From the NCBI GenBank assembly GCA_037721215.1, contig JBBJNV010000020.1:1-64000 (forward strand): DNA of 64,000 nt, in the 5' to 3' direction. Below, piece after piece: positions 7,038-15,596 of the stretch. Below the pieces are notes generated by a model. That model was not told the origin of the DNA, ran no database searches, and saw only the letters and a list, made by a program, of their open reading frames with translations. How positions within the stretch are numbered: the stretch's first letter is position 1; each line of letters opens with the position of its first letter. The position numbers and the translations under genes are program-made. This DNA comes from Gemmatimonadaceae bacterium. Its GTDB lineage: Bacteria; Gemmatimonadota; Gemmatimonadetes; Gemmatimonadales; Gemmatimonadaceae.

Positions 7038-8792
7038 CTACTTCCTCTCCGCCACCACCTGCGGACTTACGATAATCGGCACCCCAACCCTGCTCCCCGT
7101 CGGCCACATCCACACTTCGAGCGTCATCGTACCCGCCTTCATCGGCACGTACGTGTAGTCCGCCGTCTCCCCGGGTCCCATCTCTGCCGTCGCCGTCCGC
7201 TGGCCCTGCAACGCTGCCGGCAAATCTGCGCCATCTCTCGCAATCGGATTCCAGCTCGCAACCGTGGAGTCGTCCCCCAGCCTGAACCTCAGGATGTTAT
7301 CGGCATGGATGCTCACGGTTCGCAGCCGGTTGGGCTCACCGACGGTCATACGAATCGGCCGCGGTCGATCTCGCCCATTCACGAGCAGAAAAGACGGACC
7401 CAACTTGTCAAACACCGGCAAGCCTCCACCCCCAGCGACAACGACGTGGTCGCGCAGTGTGTCCCTCGGCGCATCGCTGACGATGAGCGCGCCATACATG
7501 CCTGATCCAATCTGCCTCAACTCATGAAGGTGAGAGTGGTAAGGAAATGTCCCGCTCCGCGGCGGTGTAAACTCAGCGACGAATGAGTCGGCAGGCGCGA
7601 TCGGCGGCATGATGCGTTTGCCGATGCCGCTGAAGCCCGGCACGCCGTCGGGGAAACTTTCGATCTCCAGTCCATGCCAGTGAACGCCTGTCGGTTCGTC
7701 CATGTTGTTCTTCACGACAAGGCGCACCGGCTCGCCCCGTTTCAATTCGAGTATGGGGCCGGGGATCTGCACCGCGTCGCGTGGTGGTGCGGAATCGCTC
7801 GTTTGTAGCATGAACCCATATGCCGTCTGGAAGCCGGCCAACCTGCGAGGGCTCTTCTGCGCGAGCAGCCGGATGGTGCGCCGGTTGGTGACGACCGGCT
7901 CTTTGTAGCCACGCGCCGGCATGACATGCATGCCGATGACCAGACCGCGCATCTGATGTCCGCCGGGAGAACTCTCGTGCGCGTGGTCGACTGTCTTTGC
8001 GGCTTTCTTCCCTCCGGCCTTCGTAGCGCCGGTAGATACCGACGCGAGATGCGCATCCGGTGAGCCGTTCAGCGTGACGTGCTCACCAACATGAGACGCG
8101 AAGTGGCAGTGAAATAGCCAATTGCCGGGCGTGGTCGGCAGCCAGGAAATGGACATGGTGCCACCCTGCTGCATGATCTGCATGTTTTGCAGTGCCTGAT
8201 GCGCGTGCGCGATGGCAGTATCGGCTCGCTCACCTCCACGCCTCGTGACACGAAAGTAAAATCCGTGTAAATGCATCGGGTGCTCGATGGCAGCGGCATT
8301 GATCAGCCGCCAGTGAACTGAGTCGCCCTGCGCGAGAGTAAGGCGATCGTTGTGCGGCCATGCCCTGCCATTGAACACCAGCACGCTCTCGAATGGCCGG
8401 TCAGGATATGAGTGAAACCACTCTGTCACAAGCCATATCCTGTCACGCGCTTTTCCTGGAGGAGTGCCCGCCGGATCGACGACAAATGCCCCCGTGAGCT
8501 GCGAGTCGAGCCAATCGCGGTCTTTCCATGTGCGAAGGCCCTTTAGTACGCCCCAGTAGAAAAACGTCCCGACAGAATCGAGCGCGAACGTGATCCGCCG
8601 CGTCGCGCCAGCAGCAAGGTGAAGGGTGTCGTCCTTCGCCGCGGTCGATTGACGGAAGCCGCCCATCATCACGGCCGAGTCGGAGCGGTTGCGCAGGGTC
8701 AGATGCACGGTCGTCCCGGCGGGGGCGCGAAGCAACGGTCCCGGAACCTGCGGATGCTTTCCGGGTTCGGCGAGCGCGAGGATTCGCACCAC
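7038..8792 (-). CDS. Multicopper oxidase-like protein with permuted copper motifs; probably 5'-truncated
   Basis: Cupredoxin-repeat protein of 584 residues. Copper-ligand motifs are HPMHLHG (about residue 171), HCHFASHVGEH (about 227), HWHG (about 370) and HSHLHE (about 417). The order is reversed compared with classical laccases, where HWHG and HSH come first and HCH last. The first cupredoxin domain has lost its ligands (VMMGGF, FFYWGV in place of HWHG and YHSH) and the last, from about 440, has none. There is no signal peptide although the family is exported. The frame runs on upstream, with cupredoxin-like residues (LDIVEAAWRAEG), to a TAG at 8877-8879 that is also the stop of the next gene. 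No ATG lies in that stretch, and GTG at 8792 is the best available start. Either translation begins at a rare codon or the 5' end was lost. Confidence 0.75.
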   Translation of the reverse strand: MVRILALAEPGKHPQVPGPLLRAPAGTTVHLTLRNRSDSAVMMGGFRQSTAAKDDTLHLAAGATRRITFALDSVGTFFYWGVLKGLRTWKDRDWLDSQLTGAFVVDPAGTPPGKARDRIWLVTEWFHSYPDRPFESVLVFNGRAWPHNDRLTLAQGDSVHWRLINAAAIEHPMHLHGFYFRVTRRGGERADTAIAHAHQALQNMQIMQQGGTMSISWLPTTPGNWLFHCHFASHVGEHVTLNGSPDAHLASVSTGATKAGGKKAAKTVDHAHESSPGGHQMRGLVIGMHVMPARGYKEPVVTNRRTIRLLAQKSPRRLAGFQTAYGFMLQTSDSAPPRDAVQIPGPILELKRGEPVRLVVKNNMDEPTGVHWHGLEIESFPDGVPGFSGIGKRIMPPIAPADSFVAEFTPPRSGTFPYHSHLHELRQIGSGMYGALIVSDAPRDTLRDHVVVAGGGGLPVFDKLGPSFLLVNGRDRPRPIRMTVGEPNRLRTVSIHADNILRFRLGDDSTVASWNPIARDGADLPAALQGQRTATAEMGPGETADYTYVPMKAGTMTLEVWMWPTGSRVGVPIIVSPQVVAERK

Positions 8793-8876
8793 CGGGTCGC
8801 CCGTGCCTTCGGCGCGCCACGCGGCTTCGACAATGTCGAGTGAAAGGTCTGACTTCGACCCTGTGTTTGAGTGCCT

Positions 8877-9611
8877 CTAAACTGCGCCGGCGAGACGCAT
8901 TGTCAATTCGGAATTGCAGAATCCGATGAAACGCTTCACGTCCGCCGCCCGCGGTATGTTGTTGAACATCACGTAAGTGTCGACGGCCGAGTCTTTGGGA
9001 AGCCACTGTATGATCTGACGAAGCTCGGCGTCAGTGTAACTGGCGTACGCGCTCTTGTTCCCATGCAAACGCCAGTAGACCACCTCGGGAGTGACTGACG
9101 GCCGAACGAACGGATCGACGGTATGGGTCAGCGCGAGATCGCGACAAAGCGTGAGGATCGTATCGTCGGGCCAGGCACCGCGTGGCTCCCAGAGAAACCG
9201 AATTCCACTGGGTCGCTCGATAGCCGCAAAGAATGATCGCATGGCGGTCACGTTATCATCCGTCGCCTTGAAGCTGGGCGGACACTGGAAGAGAATCGCG
9301 GTGGCGCGAAGGGCCCGAGCCGCTTCAAGGGTTGTATCCCAGGCCGCGAGAGTCGTGCGATTCAACATGAACCCACCTGCCTCCGCGCGTTCCCGCTCGT
9401 CGAACGCGCGCTTCATTCTGCGGTACGTGCTGCTTGTCCCACGATGCGTGATAACCTGCCACGCTTTCATCGTGAATTCGAAGTCAGCGGGCGCCTGACT
9501 TCGCCACTTCCCTATTGTCGCCAGCGGCGGCGGATCATAGAAAGTCTGCTGAATTTCCACGACGGGAAACCGCTTGACGTATGCGGCTGCTCCAATCGTA
9601 AAACCGCACAT
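8877..9611 (-). CDS. DUF72 (YecE-like) family protein
   Basis: A 244-residue TIM-barrel-like protein of the DUF72/YecE family. Recognisable elements are the early VEIQQTFYDPP strand (usual VEVNSTFY), FEFTMKAWQVITH (usual F.FxVKaxxxiTH), the LFQCPPSF loop (usual lgQlPPsf), the WEPRG strand and the YWRLHG strand near residue 190. Biochemical function is unknown; some homologues are suspected nucleases or sugar-phosphate binders. Its stop codon also terminates the in-frame upstream extension of the multicopper oxidase, so the two abut with no spacer. A second, more typical DUF72 gene lies at 60.9-61.8 kb. Confidence 0.88.
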   Translation of the reverse strand: MCGFTIGAAAYVKRFPVVEIQQTFYDPPPLATIGKWRSQAPADFEFTMKAWQVITHRGTSSTYRRMKRAFDERERAEAGGFMLNRTTLAAWDTTLEAARALRATAILFQCPPSFKATDDNVTAMRSFFAAIERPSGIRFLWEPRGAWPDDTILTLCRDLALTHTVDPFVRPSVTPEVVYWRLHGNKSAYASYTDAELRQIIQWLPKDSAVDTYVMFNNIPRAADVKRFIGFCNSELTMRLAGAV

Positions 9612-9673
9612 CCCCAGCTTTACTGGTATCTCATCGACCCGGTTGAGAAGTCAGCCAACCACCGGCAGACCGC

Positions 9674-11332
9674 TTATCGCCTTCGCGCTGCTGTCTTGTC
9701 GCGCACCGGGCGGAACTCAGATGTCGCCCGGTAGTTCGGCCAGTCTCGCGAATTGGCGAGGTTCATTCCCAATCCGTGCAGCACCGCGACATCCTCGGCG
9801 ATCCCGCCAAAATTCCACGCCGGATTGTATTCATCCGCGGGCTGGTGATACGCATCCTTTCGATATGTATCATCAGCAAGCTTGCCCGCCGCAGCCCCAC
9901 CCGTCAGCAGATCAGACCCACTGTCCATGTACAACATCGGCACGCCACGCTTCGCCATCGGGAAATGGTCCGACCGAAAGAAATATCCGGCCTCCGGACT
10001 GGCATCGGGCGTGATCACCCGGTTGCTGACGGCAAGTACGGCCTTTAGTCGATCCTCCAGATCGCTCTGCCCGTAACCGACAACGAGCACATCGCGCGCA
10101 CGTCCTGTCGCACTCAGCGCGTCGATGTTGAACCCGGCAACAGTTGACTCGAGCGGATACACGGGACTGCTCGCATAGTGCTCCGAACCGAGCAAACCCT
10201 TCTCCTCAGCGGTCCAGAACGCGAATACCAGTGACCGCTGCGTACGCGGGCCCGCGGCAAATACGCGAGCCAGTTCCAGCACCGCGGCGATTCCTGTTCC
10301 GTTGTCGACCGCGCCATTGTAGATGCTGTCGCCGCGAGCATCGGGCGCGCCAACGCCAAGATGATCCCAATGCGCGCCGTACAGTACGGTCTCGTTCGGA
10401 TGAGTCGTACCGGCCAGACGACCCATTACGTTCTTCGAGCGAATCGTCCGGCGGCGCACCTGATAGCTCGCCGAGAACGTGGCATTGCCGAGCGGCACCG
10501 GGCGAAAGTCGCGCGACTGTGCACGCCGCTTGAGCGCCTCGAAGTCCTGCCCTGCGGCGGTGAAGAATCGCACTGCATCATCCCGCTGCACCCAACCCTC
10601 GAGCAATGGATGCACCTCGGCGGGATTCGCCCGCACGATGTCGAACATCGTGTTTGTGTTGGAGTTCTTGACAGTCGCCCACCCATACGACGCCGGCGCG
10701 GTCTCATGTACGATAAGCAGTCCCGCCAATCCCTGTCGCGCGGCTTCTTCGTACTTGTAAGTCCATCGCCCATAGTAAGTCATTGCCTTGCCGCCAAAAT
10801 CTCCCTGCCCGGTCTCGAAATCAGGATCGTTGACGAGCACGATCCCAACCTTGCCACGCACGCTCTCTCCCTTGAAGTCATCCCAGTTGCGCTCGGCGGC
10901 GCGGACGCCATAGCCAAGAAAAACCATCGGTGCATTCCGAATGTCGACGCGCTCCACGTTCTGCATCGACGCGCGCACGGCAATCTGCTCACCCTGTCTC
11001 AGTGCGATCGTCCGGCCGCCAACGGTTACCGAGAGCGATGGTGTCCCGGTGATATCTGACTGACTCAGCGGCACTTCCTGGAACCATGAGCCGTTTGGAC
11101 CGCCAGGCTGTACGCCCGCGGCAATGAGCTGATCGCGAATGTAATTCACCGTCAGCTCTTCGCCGCGCGTCGCGGGGCCGCGGCCAATGAACGCATCAGA
11201 CGACACTGTGCGAACGTCGGTGGTCATGCGGTCTGCGCTGACGGATGCGCGAACCGGGTCAGTGCCTGAACGCACGGGGGCGGTGCATGCAGTAAGTGCA
11301 GCGAAAGCGACAATGACGCGTGACTGCTTCAT
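9674..11332 (-). CDS. M28-family zinc metallopeptidase lipoprotein with PA domain
   Basis: Predicted exported aminopeptidase-like enzyme. The N-terminus has a basic start, hydrophobic stretch and lipobox (FAALTAC), so it is probably a lipoprotein. A protease-associated domain (around residues 110-250) is followed by the M28 catalytic domain. Zinc ligands appear in GAHWDHLG (His, Asp), AVDNGTG (bridging Asp), TAEEKGLLGS (catalytic Glu pair), FNIDAL (Asp) and HQPADE (His). Length of about 552 residues is normal for the PA-M28 group. The frame is open for another 34 codons upstream, but the signal peptide fixes the start at 11332, or at 11335 since two Met codons are adjacent. Confidence 0.92.
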   Translation of the reverse strand: MKQSRVIVAFAALTACTAPVRSGTDPVRASVSADRMTTDVRTVSSDAFIGRGPATRGEELTVNYIRDQLIAAGVQPGGPNGSWFQEVPLSQSDITGTPSLSVTVGGRTIALRQGEQIAVRASMQNVERVDIRNAPMVFLGYGVRAAERNWDDFKGESVRGKVGIVLVNDPDFETGQGDFGGKAMTYYGRWTYKYEEAARQGLAGLLIVHETAPASYGWATVKNSNTNTMFDIVRANPAEVHPLLEGWVQRDDAVRFFTAAGQDFEALKRRAQSRDFRPVPLGNATFSASYQVRRRTIRSKNVMGRLAGTTHPNETVLYGAHWDHLGVGAPDARGDSIYNGAVDNGTGIAAVLELARVFAAGPRTQRSLVFAFWTAEEKGLLGSEHYASSPVYPLESTVAGFNIDALSATGRARDVLVVGYGQSDLEDRLKAVLAVSNRVITPDASPEAGYFFRSDHFPMAKRGVPMLYMDSGSDLLTGGAAAGKLADDTYRKDAYHQPADEYNPAWNFGGIAEDVAVLHGLGMNLANSRDWPNYRATSEFRPVRDKTAARRR

Positions 11333-11621
11333 CATGTTGTGGGTAGAATGAAAGTGGAATGCGCAGTGGCGGAGCTTCCGCGCGCGTCCCGCCGCGGATC
11401 GAGGATCATCTAATAGTATCAGGATGTCATCCATGAAGCTCTGCTGGAACGCTGGCGAGCAGGGAATCGGATCGATGGCAATAGAGATCGAGCGCGTCTC
11501 GGAAGGTCAACGGTTCGTAACCCGCCTGCTCCCGGAATCGCAAACGCCACTCGGCGCGTCGCATCGAATTCAGCAGCCTTTGACGACCGATCCGGAGGGC
11601 GCAGTCAAACGTTGACCGACG

Positions 11622-12521
11622 TCACTTTCTGGTTGCGGTTCCCCACAAGTTGTCGTCCTGCAGTCTCATGACGAACCCCACCACGCGCCCGTTCGCGCGT
11701 GTGAATTCGACAACGACATCGGGCTTCAGCACTTCGTAGATCTGGCCCTTTTCATCGTACACGCCGGGTGCGAACCAGTCTGGTGCGATTCGTACAAGCG
11801 CGAACTTTTTCATGTACGGGTCGTCGGGAGTCCATCGGCCTTTCAGAGTGCCGTCCTCGTGCGTAATCGTAAATGCGGACACTTTGCCGGGTTTGCCAGT
11901 TGAATCCTGCTCGGTGAATGTGTACTGCCCCAGAAACGGCTTCGCGTCGCCGGCGGGAAGTGTCGTGACGAGCGACGGTTCGACCTCGACGTCAATCGCG
12001 ACACGTGCCCGTTCCCATTGCATGACCAGCTTGCCGCCACTAATGCGGAGTTCGGGCATCGACCAGGTGAGCACTTCCGTAAAGGGAACCGCGTCGACTT
12101 TTGCCGGAAAGCGAATCTGCGTGGCGCTGGAATCGGGATGTTCCATGTGATACTGGCGCACCTTCGGATCCAATACGACCGTCCAGTCGCCCTTTTGCTT
12201 CACGACCATCCATACCGAATACTTGCCCTTCGCGACCGGGCGCCCGTTCAACTTCAAATTCCTGCTGACCTCGAGGGTCGTCGCCCAATTGGCGCCAGGC
12301 GTCCACACTTCGTCCCACTGGACTGCTTTTGTCCCGAAGAGTGGATCTCGCCCGCGTGCTCGCGGCCGGGAGTACTCGACGGTTAGGGTCGTCCCATCAA
12401 TCGTCTGTGAGATTGTGCCGATCTCACTCGCGCGAATCTGAGCGACGAGTGGGAGCGGCAGGGTGGCGGACAAAAGCAGAGCGAGGCCAAACCCCATGAG
12501 GATTCCCTTATAGAAGGTCAC
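11622..12521 (-). CDS. DUF2911 exported protein, long form
   Basis: Periplasmic or surface protein of 299 residues with a clear signal peptide (MTFYKGILMGFGLALLLSAT, cleavage after PLVAQ). The DUF2911 hallmarks are visible: SQTIDGTTLTVEYSRPRARGRD, LFGTKAVQWDEVWTPGANWATT and the GKYSVWMVV strand. A second beta-rich region (residues 190-299) follows with a FAPGVYDEKGQ and FxRANGRVxGFVMR pattern, giving a chain longer than the usual about 180-290. Function unknown. It lies 34 bp from the next gene on the same strand and close to a second DUF2911 gene at 13.0 kb, a clustering common in Bacteroidota and Gemmatimonadota. Confidence 0.88.
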   Translation of the reverse strand: MTFYKGILMGFGLALLLSATLPLPLVAQIRASEIGTISQTIDGTTLTVEYSRPRARGRDPLFGTKAVQWDEVWTPGANWATTLEVSRNLKLNGRPVAKGKYSVWMVVKQKGDWTVVLDPKVRQYHMEHPDSSATQIRFPAKVDAVPFTEVLTWSMPELRISGGKLVMQWERARVAIDVEVEPSLVTTLPAGDAKPFLGQYTFTEQDSTGKPGKVSAFTITHEDGTLKGRWTPDDPYMKKFALVRIAPDWFAPGVYDEKGQIYEVLKPDVVVEFTRANGRVVGFVMRLQDDNLWGTATRK

Positions 12522-12554
12522 GGTACCGAAACAGAACGAAGCTCCCTCGTTTCC

Positions 12555-12980
12555 TCAACCAAATTTCGCGTCGATTGCGGCTCGGATCTGCGCGAGCGAC
12601 CTGCCTTCCCGGTGAAGCCGGACGGCGAGGCGGGCCTGGCCCTGACAGATGAAGCAGTCGCGCGCCATGCCATTTCCCTCGTAGCAGGACAGGAGGGAAT
12701 AAAAAAGCGGCGGGTCGGTACAGCCGCAGTTACACCGAATTCCATCGATTATCTGGGGGATAGCACGGACCGAATCGAACAGCGGTATGAACTTCGGCGT
12801 GGCGGCAAGCTGCTGTTTCGTGAGCACCCTCGCTGCAGTGATCCCTGGTCGTGGTGCAGGATGCGGCAGGATGGAGCGCGCCCATGCATCGCGACGAAAG
12901 ACAAGCAGCGCTGCGAGAGCCGCTGAGCAGGCGCCAACGAATCGGCGCCGCGTCAGGTCGATATGATGCATGTCGAGCAT
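12555..12980 (-). CDS. Tat-exported cysteine-rich protein of the PCYCGC type
   Basis: A 141-residue protein with a twin-arginine signal (LTRRRFVGA followed by a hydrophobic stretch). The mature part carries the motif IRCNCGCTDPP and, 20-odd residues later, SCYEGNGMARDCFICQG. The six closely arranged cysteines are like those in PCYCGC-motif proteins, where they are thought to bind metal or heme-like cofactors. Tat rather than Sec export supports cofactor loading in the cytoplasm. The C-terminal helix (QARLAVRLHREGRSLAQIRAAID) is typical of the family. Neighbours on the same strand are the two DUF2911 genes, 22-34 bp away. Two further Met codons 3 and 12 residues in or nearby could serve as start; function is unknown. 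Confidence 0.7.
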   Translation of the reverse strand: MLDMHHIDLTRRRFVGACSAALAALLVFRRDAWARSILPHPAPRPGITAARVLTKQQLAATPKFIPLFDSVRAIPQIIDGIRCNCGCTDPPLFYSLLSCYEGNGMARDCFICQGQARLAVRLHREGRSLAQIRAAIDAKFG

Positions 12981-13002
12981 GCCGATGCGTGTAACGTGCG
13001 CG

Positions 13003-13593
13003 TTATTTCACCGACCAGTCGGTCGTGAGCGCAATGGTGCTCCACGCCATTATCAACTGGCCCTTCGGTGCGCCGGCATCTCTCGACGGGATCAGCCACA
13101 TCGTCAGACTCTCGAGCGGGGCTGGCAATGTGCTTTGGCGAAGATCGATTCGTGCTACGTCATTGGCCGGATTGTAGGCCATTGCCGCTGCCATCGGCGA
13201 TTGTTGAGCCTCTTTCTGGATCAGCAGCTTCCACCCGGCGCGGCCGGGAATTGTCTGAATCACATACGTGCCCCTGGGCACGCTCTTACCGCCGATTACC
13301 AGATCAACATCCGTTGTGAACTTCGTCGCGTCGTTCGCGCCGGTGCGCCATGGCTTGTCGTACGGAACAAGGCTGTCAGTGAGCAGCTTGCGGCCGCGGA
13401 GGTGCGGCTGACCGTAATCGATCTTGATCATCGACGGCTTCGCGGCCGCGCGCGCCACACTGTCCACAAGCGTAAGCGTAACCTGCGTTGTCGCTCGGCC
13501 ACTTGGAGACGCCCGCATGGGCCCCTGGGCGGCGAGAGAGCCGGCAACAATCGTGGAGCAGGCGAGCGCAAGTGCAGCTGACTGATATCGCAT
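13003..13593 (-). CDS. DUF2911 exported protein, short form
   Basis: A 196-residue exported protein: Met-Arg start, hydrophobic segment (SAALALACSTIVAGSLAAQ) and cleavage after AAQ. Family signatures are SMIKIDYGQPHLRGR (usual yxRPxxrGR), LVPYDKPWRTGANDATKF and GTYVIQTIPG. The frame is open 12 codons further upstream (13629), but the start here gives a proper signal peptide. It shares family and strand with the gene at 11.6-12.5 kb and is probably co-transcribed with the PCYCGC protein 22 bp downstream. No enzymatic activity is known for DUF2911. Confidence 0.87.
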   Translation of the reverse strand: MRYQSAALALACSTIVAGSLAAQGPMRASPSGRATTQVTLTLVDSVARAAAKPSMIKIDYGQPHLRGRKLLTDSLVPYDKPWRTGANDATKFTTDVDLVIGGKSVPRGTYVIQTIPGRAGWKLLIQKEAQQSPMAAAMAYNPANDVARIDLRQSTLPAPLESLTMWLIPSRDAGAPKGQLIMAWSTIALTTDWSVK

Positions 13594-13810
13594 TGATTTG
13601 ACAGGATAAGGTTTTCTGATCGTCACCACGACCGTCGCAAGCCCCGCGTGTGCGAGATAAAGTAGCGGTAGGGGCGTACCGGCGCCAAGCTGACACGGGG
13701 CGGGGTTGGCTGAGCTCGGAAGACGGGAGGAAGCTGTGTCGGGCGGGCGGACTGGTCAGGGGCCGTTCATTGCATAATGTTCACCGTGTCTTTTTTCCAA
13801 CGGAGAACAG

Positions 13811-15034
13811 GTGGCTGGTTCACGTACTTCGGCATTGATCGCTGTCGTTGCGGTTTTCGTTCTCGCAGATGCTTCAGCAGCTCAACCGCCAGGGTCCGGC
13901 CAGTCGGCGCGCGAGACCCGGATTGGGAACGGACAGTCCTGTCCGGCGGGCACAACGGAGATTCGTCCGGGGATTTGCAGAGCACCGGAAACACCCCCAC
14001 CCAGCATTCTCGACTATCGCCCCCGGTCCACGCTTGTCACACCGGCGCACATGATACGAGCGGCGAAATATCCCGCAATCGACTACCATGGTCACCCGCA
14101 GGATCGGATCAGCACACCCGAAGGGCTGGCGCAGCTCGGTGCTTCGCTCGACAGTCTGAACGTGCGGGTAATGATTGCCGCAGACAATCTGTCGGGTGAG
14201 CGGCTACAGCGAGCCGTAGCTGCAATTCGTGCATCGCCGCAAATGAAGGATCGCGTGCGCGTTCTTGCGGGGGTCAACTTCAGGGACGTGGGACCGGGCT
14301 GGGCCGGGAAAGCCGTGAAGCAACTCGAGGCCGACATCGCTGCCGGCGCCGTCGGCCTCGGAGAAATATCGAAGGGTCTCGGGCTTTCGATCAAGAAAAC
14401 AGATGGAACGCGCTTGCGCATCGACTCTCCCGATCTCGACCCGATCTGGGAAGCGTGCGCCCGGCTCCGTATTCCGGTGTTCATCCACACGGCAGATCCG
14501 CAGGAATTCTTCAAACCAGTCGTGGATTACAGCAATGAACGGTGGCTCGAACTGTCGCTGTTCCCTGGCCGACGCTATCCGCCGGATCATTTTCCGAGCT
14601 TCGATGCGCTGATTCAGGAGAGGAACAATCTTTTTCGCAGGCATCCAAAAACGACTTTCGTCGCAGCGCACATGGGGTGGCACGCCAACGACCTCTCGCG
14701 ACTCGGCAAATTGCTGACGGAATTTCCAAACGTTTACACCGAAGTCGGTGCCGTGCTGTATGACATTGGCCGGCAGCCACGGGCCGCGCACGACTTCTTT
14801 GTGAGGTATCAGGACCGCATCCTGTTCGGTAAGGATTCATATCAGCCCGACGAATATCCGTACTACTGGCGCGTCTTCGAGACGCGTGACGATTACTTCG
14901 ACTATTACCGTGACTATCACGCGTCCTGGCAGTTGTACGGGATAGATCTCCCCGACACGGTCCTGAGGAAGGTGTACTACCAGAACGCACTGAGAATCAC
15001 GCGCGCACTTCCGAGAGGTGCCTGGTCGCGATGA
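13811..15034 (+). CDS. Exported amidohydrolase-2 family protein (COG2159-like)
   Basis: TIM-barrel metal-dependent hydrolase of 407 residues. A signal peptide (SALIAVVAVFVLADASAAQ) follows a GTG start with a GGAGA ribosome-binding site eight bases upstream. The barrel begins with IDYHGHPQDR (usual HxH on strand one), continues with IPVFIHTADP (His on strand five), FVAAHMGW (His on strand six) and ILFGKDSYQPDE (Asp on strand eight), matching the amidohydrolase-2 group that includes ACMSD-type decarboxylases. Substrate unknown. It is convergent with idi, one base apart, so no room exists for a conventional terminator between them. Confidence 0.85.
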   Translation: MAGSRTSALIAVVAVFVLADASAAQPPGSGQSARETRIGNGQSCPAGTTEIRPGICRAPETPPPSILDYRPRSTLVTPAHMIRAAKYPAIDYHGHPQDRISTPEGLAQLGASLDSLNVRVMIAADNLSGERLQRAVAAIRASPQMKDRVRVLAGVNFRDVGPGWAGKAVKQLEADIAAGAVGLGEISKGLGLSIKKTDGTRLRIDSPDLDPIWEACARLRIPVFIHTADPQEFFKPVVDYSNERWLELSLFPGRRYPPDHFPSFDALIQERNNLFRRHPKTTFVAAHMGWHANDLSRLGKLLTEFPNVYTEVGAVLYDIGRQPRAAHDFFVRYQDRILFGKDSYQPDEYPYYWRVFETRDDYFDYYRDYHASWQLYGIDLPDTVLRKVYYQNALRITRALPRGAWSR

Positions 15035-15035
15035 G

Positions 15036-15596
15036 CTAAGCGCTTGCAGCGGCCACGATGCCGGGTTCCGTAGCCATCCGGCACGCGCCGAGCATGTGAT
15101 CAAACGCAGGCGGGAACCAGGCCGTAAATGATTCCGGCTGAGTTGTCAGCCAATCCCGGATGTCGTTCACACTAACCCACCGCCACTCTTCGACTTCCGC
15201 TGAATCGTGTCCTGGTACATTGCTCGTCGACCCGACATAAACGTGATCGAACTCGTGTTCCATCAAAGCCATATCAAGCGATGCCTGATAGAGGAAACTT
15301 GTCACCCAGGTTAGATCACAATCTAATCCCATCTCCTCGTTGAGACGCCGTCTTGCCGCCTTCGCAGATCGCTCACCGGGTCGTGGGTGACCGCAGCACG
15401 TATTCGACCAGAGGCCGGGGCTGTGATACTTCGTCTCAGCACGCCGCTGAAGCAGGCAACGGCCATCGTTATCAAATACAAAAACCGAGAATGCTCGATG
15501 AAGTGCTCCAGTTCGGTGCACCTCGAGTTTCGGCGCCTCACCAATCTCGATGTCGGTGTTCGATACGAGTATCACCCGCTCCTCGTTGTCGATCAT
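15036..15596 (-). CDS. idi: Isopentenyl-diphosphate delta-isomerase, type I
   Basis: Nudix-fold enzyme interconverting IPP and DMAPP, feeding the prenyl synthase domain encoded two genes upstream. Visible features are the active-site Cys in WSNTCCGHP, the Nudix helix (GERSAKAARRRLNEEMGL) and the catalytic acid region MEHEFDHVYVG. Length of 186 residues is typical. The frame is open 25 codons upstream, but the ATG chosen overlaps the stop of the acyltransferase gene by four bases (ATGA), a classic coupled start. It is the last gene of the minus-strand arm of the carotenoid cluster. Confidence 0.94.
   Translation of the reverse strand: MIDNEERVILVSNTDIEIGEAPKLEVHRTGALHRAFSVFVFDNDGRCLLQRRAETKYHSPGLWSNTCCGHPRPGERSAKAARRRLNEEMGLDCDLTWVTSFLYQASLDMALMEHEFDHVYVGSTSNVPGHDSAEVEEWRWVSVNDIRDWLTTQPESFTAWFPPAFDHMLGACRMATEPGIVAAASA

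Noticed and set aside
9574-10014. A 146-residue plus-strand frame over the DUF72/M28 junction
   Set aside because: It spans two real minus-strand genes and shows Arg/Pro/Ser-rich shadow composition.
11424-11615. A 63-residue plus-strand frame between the M28 peptidase and DUF2911 genes
   Set aside because: No ribosome-binding site, no family, and it overlaps the promoter region of the divergent peptidase; coding potential is doubtful.
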